Shown here piece after piece: positions 10,961 through 23,767 of a DNA stretch of 64,000 nucleotides (the stretch's first letter is position 1; every line of letters starts with the position of its first letter). Under the pieces are notes generated by a model. That model saw only the letters and a program-made list of their open reading frames with translations, was not told the origin of the DNA and did not search any database. Origin of the DNA: Sycobia sp. Sy_11 (taxonomy: Eukaryota; Arthropoda; Insecta; Hymenoptera; Epichrysomallidae); assembly GCA_018907035.1 (NCBI GenBank), contig JACCIC010000021.1, positions 809,501 to 873,500 of the forward strand, given 5' to 3'. Both the position numbers and the translations under genes were made by a program.

Positions 10961-11760
10961 ATGTTACGAATTAAAGCAGAGTAATAAGAAATGTTTATAT
11001 CTTGTACACGTAAGTAGTAAAGATCGCGCTATGGTCAGAGCATCGTGCACGCTTGTAGATGATCAATTCGCTTAACTTAATTTTAAAAATCAATTTGTTT
11101 TGTGCATACTATCAAATAACTTTATCGCGAATAATTTAGAATATTTTTAATATAAATAATTTTTTTTGTTTTAATTTATTCTCTTAACGATTATGAAATG
11201 AGGAAGGATAATAGTTTAGTATTTACCGATTAATGCGTTATTAATAAAAACAGGCCTAATTTCAACAGTACTCTTTGATTTTCAAAAGTTAAAGAATTGA
11301 AAAAAATTTTTGAATTGTATCCATAATAAAAAATACTGCACTGCATTAAGTATTGTAAAAATTAAAATTTATAGACAACAGTGTATGTTGGCGTTCACCG
11401 CATGGTTTATTAAAATATGTACTCCGGAATAAACTTTAAAAAAGTCTCAGACTCATAAAATCTTGTAAAAGAAGATTCATCGTATAAATTTTCGTCATTA
11501 CTTGCAAACTTCTTGGTTGTCTTATTACTGTTTAGTTCAATTATCTTCAGAATAATTGTACTGCTATATAATCGCTCGAACCACTGCCTTTCCCACGTAC
11601 TCGTGGCGGAAAATAAAAGAAAAAGCATACACGATTAAAAAGGTAGCCGTATTCCTGAGACTCTCGTCGATATATTTTTCAATAGATAGATACACCTCTT
11701 TCGACTTCAAAGAGAATAAATATAGTCGCGCGTTATCGGATTTTCCAAGAGAATAAAGAA
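10961..11760. other. AT-rich stretch, no gene seen
   Basis: Overlapping frames of 66 to 81 codons on both strands at 11.4-11.8 kb have no recognised motif. Confidence 0.45.
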
Positions 11761-11834
11761 GAAAAAAGAAAGTAATCCTCTCCGGCCTTAATTTTTCTTC
11801 CTCTTCCATATTCTTCTCTGTCTCTCTCGCTCTG

Positions 11835-11841
<7 letters not shown>

Positions 11842-11865
<24 letters not shown>
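11842..11865. repeat. (CT)12 array
   Basis: Perfect CT core within a longer CT-rich tract, 11810-11875. Confidence 0.95.
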
Positions 11866-12183
11866 CCTCCCTCTTGTAGTTCGAGGCTCCCTCGCAACCT
11901 GCGCGGAGCTAAGATACGAGAAACAAAGACGAATAGGAAACTGTCGCGGTCGCGGGAATCTCCGGGCCGCGCGAGATCCCGTATAAATCGTGCTCTTTTC
12001 CCTTGACTTACGGCCACTCGGGGGGCAGAGAGGGAGCGCGCGGCGTGAGGAGGGTGAGGGACGAGACGAGGCTCTTTCCGTCTTCCCGCCTTCTTTCACA
12101 CGGATGCTCGCCTCCGCAATTACCGTCGCGGGATTTGAGAAAAAAAAATCCCCAGAAAAAGCAGCCGGGCGCGACACCCCCTT

Positions 12184-12201
12184 CTATATATATATATATA
12201 T
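12184..12201. repeat. (TA)9 array
   Basis: Short perfect TA repeat in the GC-rich island. Confidence 0.9.
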
Positions 12202-12717
12202 ACTTTCCCCCGCTATGGCAACCCGCTGCTCCCCGCGGGGCGGCGCGCGGTCTGGGCAACGTTTTAAATTTCAGAAGGTCCCTCGGTCCAAGTTCAGCGA
12301 GCGCGCATCGCGGGTTCCTCTCTTTCTCTCTCTCCCTTTCTCGCTCTATCTCTTTCTCACGCTCCCTATCCCTCTCGCCCCCTAACCCTCTCTCCCGTTA
12401 ATTCCCCTTTAACGCTGCGTCGCGCCAGGTCTGTCGCGTACGCTCCTACCGCGTTAAGACTCGCACCTTTGTCTCGGCGGATCCGCGGAGAGATGTATAA
12501 TTCAGCCGCGCTGCTTTAATTATAAAAGCGGTACCGATGCAAACCACGGCGAGCGCGCGGTTTCATTTCAGGCCCTGAAGTCAAAGCAGAGCCAGGGTAT
12601 TAGGAGGACGGTGCGGTAGAGGGGCGGAGTTTCCCCTCAATTTATGAAAAGCTATAGCTCTGTATAGGCCTTTGTATCTGCGGCGCTTTGGATTCTTAAT
12701 TACCATCGGCGAATACA

Positions 12718-13059
12718 ATGTGCCGAGATGCCGTGCGTGTATCCCTTTGTTACGCGTGTACATTTCTTTGTTTCGCCGTTTCACATTGTGCCGGGGATAA
12801 TATTGCAACAGTTCCAGCTTTACACGTGCTACTTAAACATTACATTTTTCTTAAACAATCTATAATTATGAAACATTGTGTGGTTGAAATTTTTACCAAT
12901 ATATTCGTATACAGTTCTCATACAATGACTTTATCAACTGACGTATTTGAGGCTCTTTTTTACCACCTTAGGAGAATATGTAACTCTCTTTCACCCTCTA
13001 TTGTCTGTGATAGAAATATTAATTATATTGCTGAGTACTTTAGAGTGGTTTCTCAGTAG
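12718..13059 (+). CDS. Unrecognised 113-codon open frame
   Basis: ATG to TAG, 113 codons, in sequence that becomes AT-rich. The N-terminus (MCRDAVRVSLCYACTFLCFA) is hydrophobic and Cys-rich, faintly like a signal segment. The C-terminal half reads as mixed sequence (TLSTDVFEALFYHLRRIC). No family was recognised and no splice-site logic supports it. A chance frame is the default, although its length in AT-rich DNA is mildly unusual. Confidence 0.15.
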   Translation: MCRDAVRVSLCYACTFLCFAVSHCAGDNIATVPALHVLLKHYIFLKQSIIMKHCVVEIFTNIFVYSSHTMTLSTDVFEALFYHLRRICNSLSPSIVCDRNINYIAEYFRVVSQ

Positions 13060-13202
13060 TTTATCATTTTTCCAATATTTCAATCTCTTATTTTGTATTC
13101 AATTTTCTTGATTTATAGTCTTAATATGCTACTTCCTTGTTCTTTAATTTTATCAATGAATTAATATTTTCTTTCCCTGAATTGAAAATTTGTAGAATAT
13201 AT

Positions 13203-13261
<59 letters not shown>

Positions 13262-13490
13262 TTGATGTGAGAGAATTGTTATTATTTAAAATCAATTTTA
13301 TTAATAATACTACTCATAGACCTACTATTAATTAGTGAATATATTTAATTACATAGTTGAAATAACTATAAATCAGCAGAATATTTAATAGGAAAAGGTT
13401 TTCGTAGCTGAAAAACATGATACTCGTGCCAATAAACATTTCATTTTATTTCGTTCCTAATTGCGTGGTGGATTGTAAAAGTAGTACATC
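13060..13490. other. AT-rich stretch with TA array
   Basis: No gene was seen. Confidence 0.5.
13209..13254. repeat. (TA)23 array
   Basis: TA repeat bordered on both sides by ATACAT variants. Confidence 0.96.
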
Positions 13491-13773
13491 CGATCAGAAA
13501 TTCTTCCGTGTACAGAAGCTCCCAACGACGACCTAATGCATTTAGACGGAACATCCCTGCGCAACTAAACATAATCCTCCTCCCCACCCCTTCTCCCCAC
13601 TCCCCCGAGATGAAATAACGCGCGCATCTCCGCGTTTCCGTATTTGTATATACTAGGGATGTTAAAGCGAACAGCGAAAAAAACAGGGTTAGAAATATTA
13701 AAGACCACGGGCGGTCGGGGATAGGGACCAGGGAGACTCTCAGTCAACGGGGCGCAAATCGGAGAAAGACAGC

Positions 13774-13810
<37 letters not shown>

Positions 13811-14440
13811 AGTGGGAGACCGCATTATAGGTACGTAGCGCGTCGTCCCGCGCCGCTGGCGCTAATTCGTTTCGCTCGGTTTCCCGGCGGTCGGGCTCTC
13901 TTCCCTCGCCCTCGCCCCACACCTCCCCCTCTCGCGGTCGCCGACAATTACTCTAATTAGGGAATTAGGAGCTCTGGCGTCTAAACCGCCTCTCGTCGGC
14001 CCTCTCTCGCCCGACCACCGCCGCCCTTCCTTCCCCGCCCACCGCTACGCCTCGCCCGACCGCTCTCTCATCTTTCCGAATCAGATCCCGCCTCGCGACC
14101 GCCGCACACCGACCGCGCCCGAATGGGACGCTGGGCGGGCATTGTGCGAAATTTTCGACCCGCGAGAGCCGCCAATTCAACGGGGGGCGGGAGGGGGGAG
14201 GCTCTACCTTATCGCGATTTTCCGCAAGAGGGTCGCGGTCGCGTCGCGTGAGCCGCACTCGGGCTACGGGGCCGCAATTTCTTCGACGTTCGCATAGTTT
14301 GGCCCCCTTGCCGGGACAGCCCTCTTTTCACGGGCCGAGTATGGTAATGGTAATTTGACTGATGAAGCCACAAACGGTTACTGGGTTAATCGAGTCGCTC
14401 TATTATTCAAGTATTGAATACACGCATGCGTACGCACATC
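13491..14440. other. GC-rich, CpG-rich island
   Basis: Dense CpG from 13.8 to 14.3 kb with a GA array. The minus-strand frame of 97 codons at 13965-14258 is Arg/Pro-rich without a domain. Confidence 0.6.
13776..13806. repeat. (GA)15 array
   Basis: Perfect GA repeat. Confidence 0.97.
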
Positions 14441-15394
14441 ATCATTATCATGGATTTGAGAATATTATGAAAATGTAAAGATTAAAATTCATTAAATATA
14501 ATGAATCTCTCGCATTGATGTTTGATGAAAGTTATTCATGATTTTTTTAAGGAAACAAGTAACCGTCCACGAATAACCGGCCACTTTCAATTTCTTTGTA
14601 ACAGCAAAACCGCATATTGATAATTGACAAACTTAATATTCTAAACACATTTGTTTTCAGTTCTCGTCTGTTATTCCATTTGGTGAATATTTATCGAGAC
14701 TGTAATAACTCTGTAGGGAAAGCTAACTATTTTTACTCCAATTAAATAGATAAGGACATAACAGCGAGCAAAATAATCATAATTTTCACAATTACCAATG
14801 TGCAACTAGTCGTTACCAGTATTTTCTGCCTATTTAAGTATTTCATGGAGAATCGCGCATAGTTTTCAAATTCATGAATGAAATTCTTTAACGAGATGAT
14901 CCGATGATTCTAATATGATGTTACTTAGTCTTCGGTCACTAACTAATTTCGTTAAGGGCGATAACCCTTGACGCATTTAATTTTCGAACGTACGGGAGTT
15001 TTAACGGACGACGCATATGCTCGAACGTTTTTCTTCGTACCACAAGCTAACTCTAGCATTTCGACGATTCCGCACCACGATGAATTGAAATTGTCAGGGA
15101 ACAAATTCGATTTGCAAGAATTTTTTTATCGATTACGATACTCGTCGTAAGAATTACATAATTCCTAAAGATACTTTTTATCGACACAAGAATTTTTTTT
15201 TTATTTTAATAAAAGTTAAAGGTAAAAACTCAAGTCCGCCAATTATTAGTGCATGACTGACCACATCTTGACATCACTACTTATTTTATAATTACTCTGT
15301 TTGTCTTTACAATAGAACAATGATCAAAATATCATATTTCCATACGAATTATTTCTTAAGAATTTACAAAGTTTCGGGTCATTTTCGGAATAAG
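14441..15394. other. AT-rich stretch, no gene seen
   Basis: A 60-codon frame at 14968-15150 is the only one of note and has no recognised motif. Confidence 0.45.
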
Positions 15395-15985
15395 GAAGAA
15401 AACATTTTTATTGCCCTTACAATCTTTAAGAATATAATTATAATGACAGTCCGACTTATTCATATAGTTAAATTTATATTAGCCTCATTGAGGCTCCTTT
15501 ACGATCACCCCGTCCCCCCATAATATTTGATATACAAATATATCAGATCTATAATACTCAAATTTAATTGTAAAGCACAAATTTATTTATTAAAAAACAA
15601 ATCATGTTTATCTAATTTATCAACATAAAATTCAAATTATGCAGATGCTTTAAAATACTAATACTTTCAAGACTCCCCCCCCTTATGTTCACTTCTCACA
15701 AGGTGCAGTAAAATATTCGCATTTATACTTGGAAGAAATGCTTTTCATCCGAAGCTACAATTCGCATTTCGCAAAGTAATCTCACGCTCATACATTCTCT
15801 TTGTCAAATATCCACCACCAAAATATCTTTCACCACTATAGCATTTGCCATAATCTTTAAGAGTTAATTGTGTAAGCTACTTCGACATTGAGTATCGTCA
15901 GCAAGGACAGTCTCATTGTCGTTATATAATTATTAGTATATTATTTTCCGAAGACTGTAAGATAAAAACTATTTGCTAGTTTACT
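15395..15985. mobile_element. Inverted pair of the dispersed repeat family
   Basis: The left copy (about 15395-15521) is in minus orientation. Its complement reads GGGGTGATCGTAAA, then GTCGGACTGTCATTATAATT, then GATTGTAAGGGCAATAAAAA. The right copy (about 15897-15981) is in plus orientation: AAGGACAGTCTCATTGTCGT, then GAAGACTGTAAGATAAAAAC. Together they form a diverged inverted pair of about 590 bp with outer ends alike, the same architecture as the element at 6421. The left copy carries an extra ~40-bp insertion before its GTCGGACTG segment. No coding sequence lies between the copies. Confidence 0.55.
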
Positions 15986-16460
15986 TCACAACGGTTAACA
16001 TAAGTAGACTTTTAATTTCTAAACAGTTAATGCATTCAATAGATATATATGGTATGGGGGTGTGCGTGAGTTCATTACATACACACATCAGTAAAGCGTA
16101 TATAAAATTAATGACTTATTAATTGTAATTCAATAAAAATATACTAAATAATATATTATGTGGAACCGTTACGAATAATAATATAAATGAATAAAAAAGT
16201 AATTTCAAAATGGACTTTAAAATTACTTTACATTTGATTCTAAAACAAAATATGTTATATTAAGCTTTTTTTTGAATATAAGTAAATATTTATAAATAAT
16301 TTTTGTCATACACGAATTATAACCTAAAATTTATTCTTTTATGCGCACTGATTTTAATTTTTTTTTGGTAAATAAAACAAAAATTATTCATTTCCAAATA
16401 CAGGCGCTCTTATCTTTTATTTCTCTTTCTTCCAACAATTAGTTTTAACGATAATTCATT
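15986..16460. other. AT-rich stretch, no gene seen
   Basis: Nothing was recognised. Confidence 0.5.
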
Positions 16461-17970
16461 TTATTATTCAGCGTTAAAAACCAAACGAAGATAAAGAGCG
16501 TCTCCGGAGAAAATTGCCGGGGAGCCAGCGGCAGCCGTCGCTTACTCGATTGCGCGACTTATCGGATAAAATGGAATTATCGGGCGGGCATTTCGCGTCG
16601 ATATAATCAAACGGAATTACAATTTCACGGACGAAACCCTATGGTCGGCGCTCGCTACAAATTTATCTCGCGCCCAAACGAAATTGCAGGGCGCCGAGCG
16701 TTAATTTTCGCCCTCGCCCAGCTAAACCGCGTACTCGCGGGCTTCGTGTAAATTTACGCGCAGGCGCCGCGCGGCCGAGCTCTGCATAAATGATGATCGA
16801 GGCCAGCGCGCGGCATTAAACTTTACGACAGTCGCTCCATTTTTACAACGTCGCCAAATTCCTGCCCTTATCTTCGCGCGCGATCGAACGCCAGTTTTCC
16901 ATGATTTTGAGGGCGGGAGGGGGGGGGGCGCCCGTCCATCTTGCCGAATCGCAGCGTCCGTCGCATCCACTCGCTCAGCCCTGCGAACGGTCCCGCCGAT
17001 CGTGCGCGCGTAGTTGTCGGGCCCCGAGGCTGTATCGTAGGCGCACGCATGCACACTCGGCCGGGGACAGGGACGATCTATAATAATTGCCAACCCTTCA
17101 TCCTGCTTCTTCACCCCCCCCCCCAAATCCGCCCAACCATCGCGCTCTCTAGCGCAGAGAGACCCGGTGCACCGCGAGCGATTATCCGTAATTGGGCGAA
17201 ATATTTCTCGCCGTCCGCTCTCTTGGGCCGGCGAAGGGGCGGGGAGGGCGGTTTAATTAAGCGCGCAGCTGTTTTGACGGACGACTCGGTACGGCCGACG
17301 TAAGTGCAGGAGGAGGGCGCGCGGAATCGTGCATATTCAAAGGCACATTCGAGTATGATTTAACTGCAACATCTGCCGTCGCGATCCTGCTCCCTACCTC
17401 TCTACCTCCCACCCTCTGTCTCCGTCTCCCTCTTTCTCTATCTCCATATGCCTGCCTCCGCCCCCCCCCCCAACACCACCACACCCCGTGCATGTATCGA
17501 TGTAGACGTGTTTTCGCGGCGGTCGTTGTCGTACGAGCGGCGGCTGGCGCGTGCACTCGATGAAGAGGCACGGAGAGAGAGCGGCAGCGGGAAAGAGCGG
17601 GGCAAGGGGGTGTAGCCGGGGAAGCGGCAGCAGTAGCGGCAGATTTGATTTAAGCCCCGCTGCGCGGATCCACTCGAGTTTCGAGTGTGCGTCGGACACG
17701 AGCGCACGAGCGCATCGCCGGGGCTCTTGATTTACGGGCCCGCGCCTCGCCTCGCCCGCCCGAGCGCGTCGAAATAAAGCGGCGAATTTTCGTTTTAAGA
17801 GAGACCGAACGTATCGCGGCTGTTTACGCGTATGGATGCGGTGGTTGATGGGCAATGGCCGAGGGGCAGGGGAAGGGGGATGGGTGGAATCGGCGCAACG
17901 GCTAATGAGACTGTGTGTCCGAGATGTATGACTTTCTTACCAAGAGGGGGGGGGGGCAAAAACAGGCGTT
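16461..17970. other. GC-rich, CpG-rich island
   Basis: One of the longest islands. It has G or C runs at about 16919-16928, 17114-17124, 17461-17471 and 17946-17956. TAATTGCCAAC at 17084-17094 is shared with islands at 8.7 and 40.9 kb. Frames of 104 to 153 codons on several strands overlap each other and look compositional. Confidence 0.6.
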
Positions 17971-18636
17971 AATACGAGAGTGGAGGGTTAGGACTGTTGG
18001 TAGAGCTCTATTGATTTTTTATTTTGATACTGAATATTGAGGTAAATAGTTATCTTGAACTCTATCTCTACATTATTTGCTGAAAAATAAATGTTTTTCT
18101 CTCGGTCACCACTGCATGTAACTTGAATAGTTCCGTATTTATCTGCTTTTGAAATAACGTTTGCTAGACTAAGTATGAACACCTTTTAGTTGCCTGTGAC
18201 TATTCTAGCGATCTGAACAGATTTCTTTACACACTTGTAAAAAATGCGTGAATAATGTATTTTACGCAGTCTAAGACAGCATAAATAGTCAAGCTTTTTC
18301 TGCAACTAATTTAAAAAATATATAGAATACAATGCGTATGCAGTCCTATCTGTATTTTGCTTCGCTTGTCAGAGGATTACTTACTTCACTCACGTATATT
18401 GTTATATACTAATTTTTAATATTGTTATTTGGAATTATATAACAAATTTTAGTAAGGAATGTTTCTTTTACTTATTTATAAAAATAAATTAGATATAAGT
18501 AAATATTTAGTCAGTAGTTGTCTAATCATGAAGAATATTTAATTTTAGCAATATCGTTTAATTAAGATTGTTGCAGATTGAAATGTTATTGTTTGTTCTG
18601 GTATTCAGTCAACCTATATATGTATATGTATCTATA

Positions 18637-18693
<57 letters not shown>

Positions 18694-18900
18694 GTAGTCC
18701 ACTTTTTCAAGCGAGTACACAGAGAAAAGATAATTACCGAAATCTATTTACTTTTGCTACGTGTATTTGTATTTCATTTTACAGCGAGGTTCTTTGGTCG
18801 GATATATACCAAGCTCGCGCTTTTTTGCCCCTCCTTCTTCGTTCGGTTATAATTAAAGAAAGAACTTTAAATTACACCCAATTAATGAAAATTAGATTTA
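17971..18900. other. AT-rich stretch with TA array
   Basis: A 64-codon minus-strand frame (17988-18182) has no recognised family. No gene was called. Confidence 0.45.
18646..18691. repeat. (TA)23 array
   Basis: TA repeat preceded by degenerate TATGTA units from about 18616. Confidence 0.97.
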
Positions 18901-19640
18901 AAAAGGGTCGCTAAATCCTCGAGAATGCTCGGCAGTTGTACAAACCTCACCCACTCCCCCGAAAAAAAAAACAACAAGAAATCGTGGGCGAACGAAAGGG
19001 GCGAGCGGCAATAAATACGCGGGCGCAATTGATGCGCGTCTCGGCGTTTCTCCCGGCTCGCTCTCGCTCAGCGAGCAGCTAGCGCGCCGAAGAATTTTCT
19101 TCATTAAAGTGGCCGATTTAAATGGGCGCTTGATTAAAAGCCACGCACACGGCAGCGCCTAACGACTCTCGCGCTCGCGGCGCACGCACCCGCCGGATGA
19201 TACATCGAGGGCCCGGCGCCCCGCGCCCAGCAGTCGAGCGCCGAGCATTAAGCAGATTAAAGGAAGGCATGGAGAAGAAAAAACAGGAAGAAAATCCAGG
19301 GGAACGGCGCGAACGAAGCTTCAGCTGCACCGGTTCGTTCGGTCTCTCGACACCAGGCCAAACCCCCCTCCCCGCCCCTCCTCTTACTTTTGTCGCCAGT
19401 TGCCAGCGATATTGTCGGGTAGAGATTTCATTTGGCTCTGGAATTCGCTCGAGCTCGAGATTTAGAGGATTTATAATTTTCTTTTGACGCGTCAGCTGCG
19501 ACCCCTTATCTGCGTGTGTCCGCTCGATGACAATAGTCGCGTCTCGCGCGAAGACGACAGATTCTGGAGTTATGACCATTCGATATTGGCATCATCATTG
19601 TCCGCTCGAGCGCTTGTGAACTCGTCTTCGTCTAAGATTT
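18901..19640. other. GC-rich, CpG-rich island
   Basis: CpG-rich without a TA array of its own. Overlapping plus (96 codons) and minus (153 codons) frames have no domains. Confidence 0.55.
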
Positions 19641-19834
19641 AAATTTGAATTTAGCTGATGGCGGGGATTGATTGGCATGATATTACTGCTTTTTAATTTG
19701 ATATACACGATAAAATATTGATAAGGCGTTTCTGAACATTCGAAAAATGCAATTTACTCACGAAGAGAGAAATTTTCAATATGAGAAATTTGTTAAAGGA
19801 TGATATTCTCCAGATATCCCGCTCTTTTCTCATT

Positions 19835-19835
19835 G

Positions 19836-19912
<77 letters not shown>
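19835..19912. repeat. (CT)n array, about 38 units
   Basis: Nearly perfect CT repeat of about 78 bp with one TTT interruption near 19848. Confidence 0.97.
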
Positions 19913-19915
<3 letters not shown>

Positions 19916-20686
19916 GTATATCCTTTTTCTTCATTTCAATTGAATAATCAGTTAAAAATTTAAATCTAAATTTTGTAAACAATTGAGAACCTTCACTAGA
20001 GCTTTATAATTGTGAATTTAATTATCAGAAGTTATACAAAATACTTGGTATACAAATTTTTTCTGTACGCTTATATTAAATATGGTAAATTCCACGGTTT
20101 GAAAACTAATTTTCATCGTTTATAAATAACTTCTCTCTTAAAAAAATAATATACGTCTTGCTCATTGTCGTTGTAAATAAAAACGTAGAGAAATACAAAA
20201 TATTGTATATACATAAAATAAATTTGTTTAATTAAGAAATTTCCAATCCCTTTTACAGTCGTAATTGAGATATACATTTTTAAAATTATATTTCATTTAT
20301 TAAATGTCTAAATATAATCCGCTACTAGTTTTCTATTTTACAAAATTTCATTAGTTCTCCTTCAAAAGACAGCTATTGAATAAGCTTTTTATTTCTGTTT
20401 TTAATAAAATATTATTTTCAATTTTGTCAGTCAATAACATTTATGCATCGTTCTTTATTACTTTTTTGTCATTATATATTATATATAACACATATTTTAA
20501 AAAATTTACGAATTTAAATATCTTTTATCCCCTTGTTTTTTTTTGACCAGATTCAATCATATTGAAAAAGGATTATATATAATAAAATATTCTTTGGTCA
20601 AACTTTTTCTTTTGTTAAACAATTCATTGTCATTCAAAGAGCTAAATTCAATAGTAAAAGCAAACATAAATTATCGTATGATACAA

Positions 20687-20729
20687 AATAGTGAAAAATA
20701 AGTTTGAAATAGTGAAAAATAATGTTTGA
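20687..20729. repeat. About 21-bp tandem duplication
   Basis: Two adjacent units, each containing AATAGTGAAAAATAA followed by a GTTTGA motif. Confidence 0.6.
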
Positions 20730-20880
20730 AAATGTCTTTACCCAAAAATCAACGATGTTACTATATTATTGTATAACTTTATTCTATTATTAATATGGAT
20801 ATATATTTTTGTTAACTGGAGCATAATAAAATATTTATAGTATATATTTATATTTAATATCTTTAATTATGTGTCGGAGC

Positions 20881-21220
20881 TTTTACAATTTTCCACTCCC
20901 TCTTATGCGACAACCCCTACCTAATGCGTGGGCTAATTTTTACCCGTCTTCTTTTTCATGAGAGATAAAGTTTCGCGATATTCATCAGAGTAAAGAGAAA
21001 CGAAGAAAAAGGAGTACGAAAAATATATGGAGTCAGAAAGGGAGCCAAAGAGAGAAAGAGAGAGACCGTGCTAAACCCATATAACAATTTTCAAAGAACA
21101 AAGCCGCGCGAGCAAATAACATAAAGAAGAAAGAGGCAGCGATTACTTTTGCAAAAACTAAAAAGTTCAGCTTTTCGCCGCTCGATATGCGCCTCGATGT
21201 ACACAAAGGGAGTCATATAC

Positions 21221-21272
<52 letters not shown>

Positions 21273-22080
21273 TATTCACATATATGCACCATTCGGTGCA
21301 ACGAACCTTAACCTCCCCTTTCATTCTTTCCGTGAGTGAGTTTTTCATCCTCCAGATCTTTTACGAGGTGCGAGCCTCAATTTGATCAACACTGTGGATG
21401 CGCACGGGCTCACGTATTACACACACACACATACACACACGTAATCTATTCGTATGCAGGAATAAACGAGCTCGCAGAGCAGTGCTTGGCCGGCCGAGCG
21501 CTTGATCACTTCTCCGAGTAAAGAGGGATATAACGCTGATCTCGCAGCTTCAGCGGCGATGCAACGCGCTACAGAACGACCGCGAGCGTACTGCTACAAA
21601 CAGTCGGGTTAGCTTAGAGGAGGGGGAGGGGGCGAGGAATGCCGGATTGGAGCGCGGTTAGGCAGCAGAGGAGTACGTACACACACATAGATATACAGTT
21701 GGTTGCTGTTGTACCAAACTCGGACGCGAGCGAAAAGCTGCGACTTTGGCGGTCGCCGCTGATGCTCCCATATCCAGTCGTTGTACGCGTTGCATAATAG
21801 CCTTTCGGAAGGCGCGCGCCCGGCCTCGCCGATTTCTCGTTTTGAGAGCGCGCTCGCTCGATAATATCGTCGGCGTGTCGGCTTTATGCCAGCGGCAGAT
21901 AGGGCCCGCTACTTTTCGCGTTCGGCGGGCCGAGCGAGCTTTCATGCGGTACGGATCCGCGTTCCGTCAGTCGAATCGAGGTAGTTCCCTTGGCCTTCTT
22001 CTTTCTTTGTCTTTTTTGCCTACGTCGACCGATTCTTTTATTTTTGTGTTAATGAAACGTCGCTTTTGTTGCCTTTACTA
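20881..22080. other. GC-rich island
   Basis: CpG-rich at 21.35-21.97 kb, with a TA array on its left side and a short CA tract at about 21421-21440. Two long overlapping frames (95 codons minus, 111 plus) are antiparallel readings of one CpG-rich stretch. Confidence 0.55.
21224..21271. repeat. (TA)24 array
   Basis: Perfect TA repeat. Confidence 0.97.
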
Positions 22081-22960
22081 AATCTATCAGCTACTGTGCG
22101 TAAGAAATTTTTGCCTATTAATTTTATGAAAATGCAGTAACATTGTTCTCAAAGTCCTTTCCGCGTTGTAGCGTATATCGCTACACCTCTTAATAAAATT
22201 TGCCTTAATTATTAGTTAAAGTGCCTCATCTTCTTCCAAAAAAAAAACATATTACAAATTTTTCATAATATAATTTCGAAACAGGAATTTCACCCTAATT
22301 ATAATGTAAATGGGAAAATGAAAAATCTCGAGCGAAACTGGCGCTTTAATGAAATTGTTAATTTTAATTAAAAAAAATAAAAATAAGTCTTCTCTTTACC
22401 CAACTATATAATGCTGGTTTAGTAGAATTATAATTGGCATTACTTACATTTCGTACTTTGAGCACTCCTTCAACTTTTTTTGTTTCATATTTAATGAAAA
22501 ACAAATATTTCTAGTCTTTGATAATTGTAGCAACTCCCTGCTAAAAAATCAAAGAATACTTTGATTCGTAATTAATAAAAAATGTTCCTTTTCTCCTTGA
22601 AACAAAAAGAAAATAGCATGTTTACATTAAGAAAACATCAATTTCATGATATAATATAAATATTTTCTTTTATTATCAAATTATTTTTCTTTTATTAACA
22701 AATAGAGTAATGAATTTCAAAATCAACTTTCGAAGGCTTAAAAATATGCATAGAAAGAAACTAATCAGAAGCTAATCATAAAGAAATCATCATCAAACTA
22801 ATCATAAAGAAATTAAAGTTTTTTCGTTCAATTAAATTTTCATGTATATAATTATTATCATACGTATTTACTGGATTACTTTTCTTTTTCAGAACCTGAT
22901 ACAAACTAGATACATATACTACATACGAACAAAACTCAAAATGAAAAAAAAATTATAAAT
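22081..22960. other. AT-rich stretch, no gene seen
   Basis: Contains a repeated CTAATCATAAAGAAAT at about 22772 and 22798, a local duplication. No gene was seen. Confidence 0.5.
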
Positions 22961-23107
22961 CATCACTGGCGCATTGAGGGGGAAGACGGAGCCGAAGGAT
23001 GAGGGAGGAGGAGAGATCTTTCGTTTCGCTTCTGTGATCTGGAAGCATATAAAGCGGTGCACAAGTGAAGGACACGTATATATTTCTTCTTTAGCTACTA
23101 CATATAC

Positions 23108-23108
<1 letters not shown>

Positions 23109-23151
<43 letters not shown>
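23109..23151. repeat. (TA)21 array
   Basis: Perfect TA repeat followed by GTATGTATGTATATATACAT. Confidence 0.97.
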
Positions 23152-23155
<4 letters not shown>

Positions 23156-23375
23156 GTATGTATGTATATATACATACGCAGGTGTTTCTGAGCGCGCGGC
23201 ATTTTTCGCGCAGCGAGCCGTCCTCATCTCGAGGGTTCGCTTGGAAGTCCAACAAGAAGAAACTAGGGCTCGTTGCTCTTTCCTCTGCATCTCACTCTCC
23301 CTCCCTCTTTCGTTTCTTTCTCGGCCGCTCTTATTCCCTATACCTATCTCTTTCTATCTCCTCTCTCTCCCTCTG

Positions 23376-23379
<4 letters not shown>

Positions 23380-23416
<37 letters not shown>
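23380..23416. repeat. (TA)18 array
   Basis: Perfect TA repeat directly joined to a CT-rich tract on its left. Confidence 0.97.
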
Positions 23417-23418
<2 letters not shown>

Positions 23419-23630
23419 TTCTATATCTCTTCTACCGCTTTTCAGCCTTAAATCTCTTCGAGCATATAACGGCGTGAATTTTTCTGGAATTTCCTCCTTG
23501 GCGCCGCTTTATGCACGAAATATCCACTCATAAATAAAATCGACTGGTTTGAGCCTGCTTCTCGTGCGTCCGCCGTTTTTGCCCCTCTCTTTTCGTCCCT
23601 TTAGGTCTCTTTCAGCGACACAGAAAAAAG

Positions 23631-23636
<6 letters not shown>

Positions 23637-23674
<38 letters not shown>
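23637..23674. repeat. (GA)19 array
   Basis: Perfect GA repeat about 95 bp upstream of the small signal-peptide-like frame at 23768. Confidence 0.97.
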
Positions 23675-23678
<4 letters not shown>

Positions 23679-23767
23679 GGTGTAGGGCGTGACAATCCTT
23701 CGAGTCGAGTTTTATTTTCGTACTCGTAATACACTTTTACGACTATTATTAAAGGAACGACGCGAAC

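Larger units (their letters stand above)
11761..12720. other. GC-rich, CpG-rich island
   Basis: It begins with a CT-rich tract and contains a short TA array. A near-palindromic GCTTTAATTATAAAAGC at about 12513-12529 resembles the ATTA motif in the 3.5-kb island. Overlapping frames of up to 132 codons are Arg/Ser-rich and treated as compositional. Confidence 0.55.
19641..20880. other. AT-rich stretch, no gene seen
   Basis: Very AT-rich with dense stops in all frames. Confidence 0.55.
22961..23570. other. Mixed GC block with two TA arrays
   Basis: Two TA arrays bracket a CpG-containing 200-bp core with CT-rich flanks. Long frames here cross both arrays. Confidence 0.5.

Noticed and set aside
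14357..14385. A second CTGATGA considered as a hammerhead core
   Set aside because: No stem II and no GAAA follow at a suitable distance.
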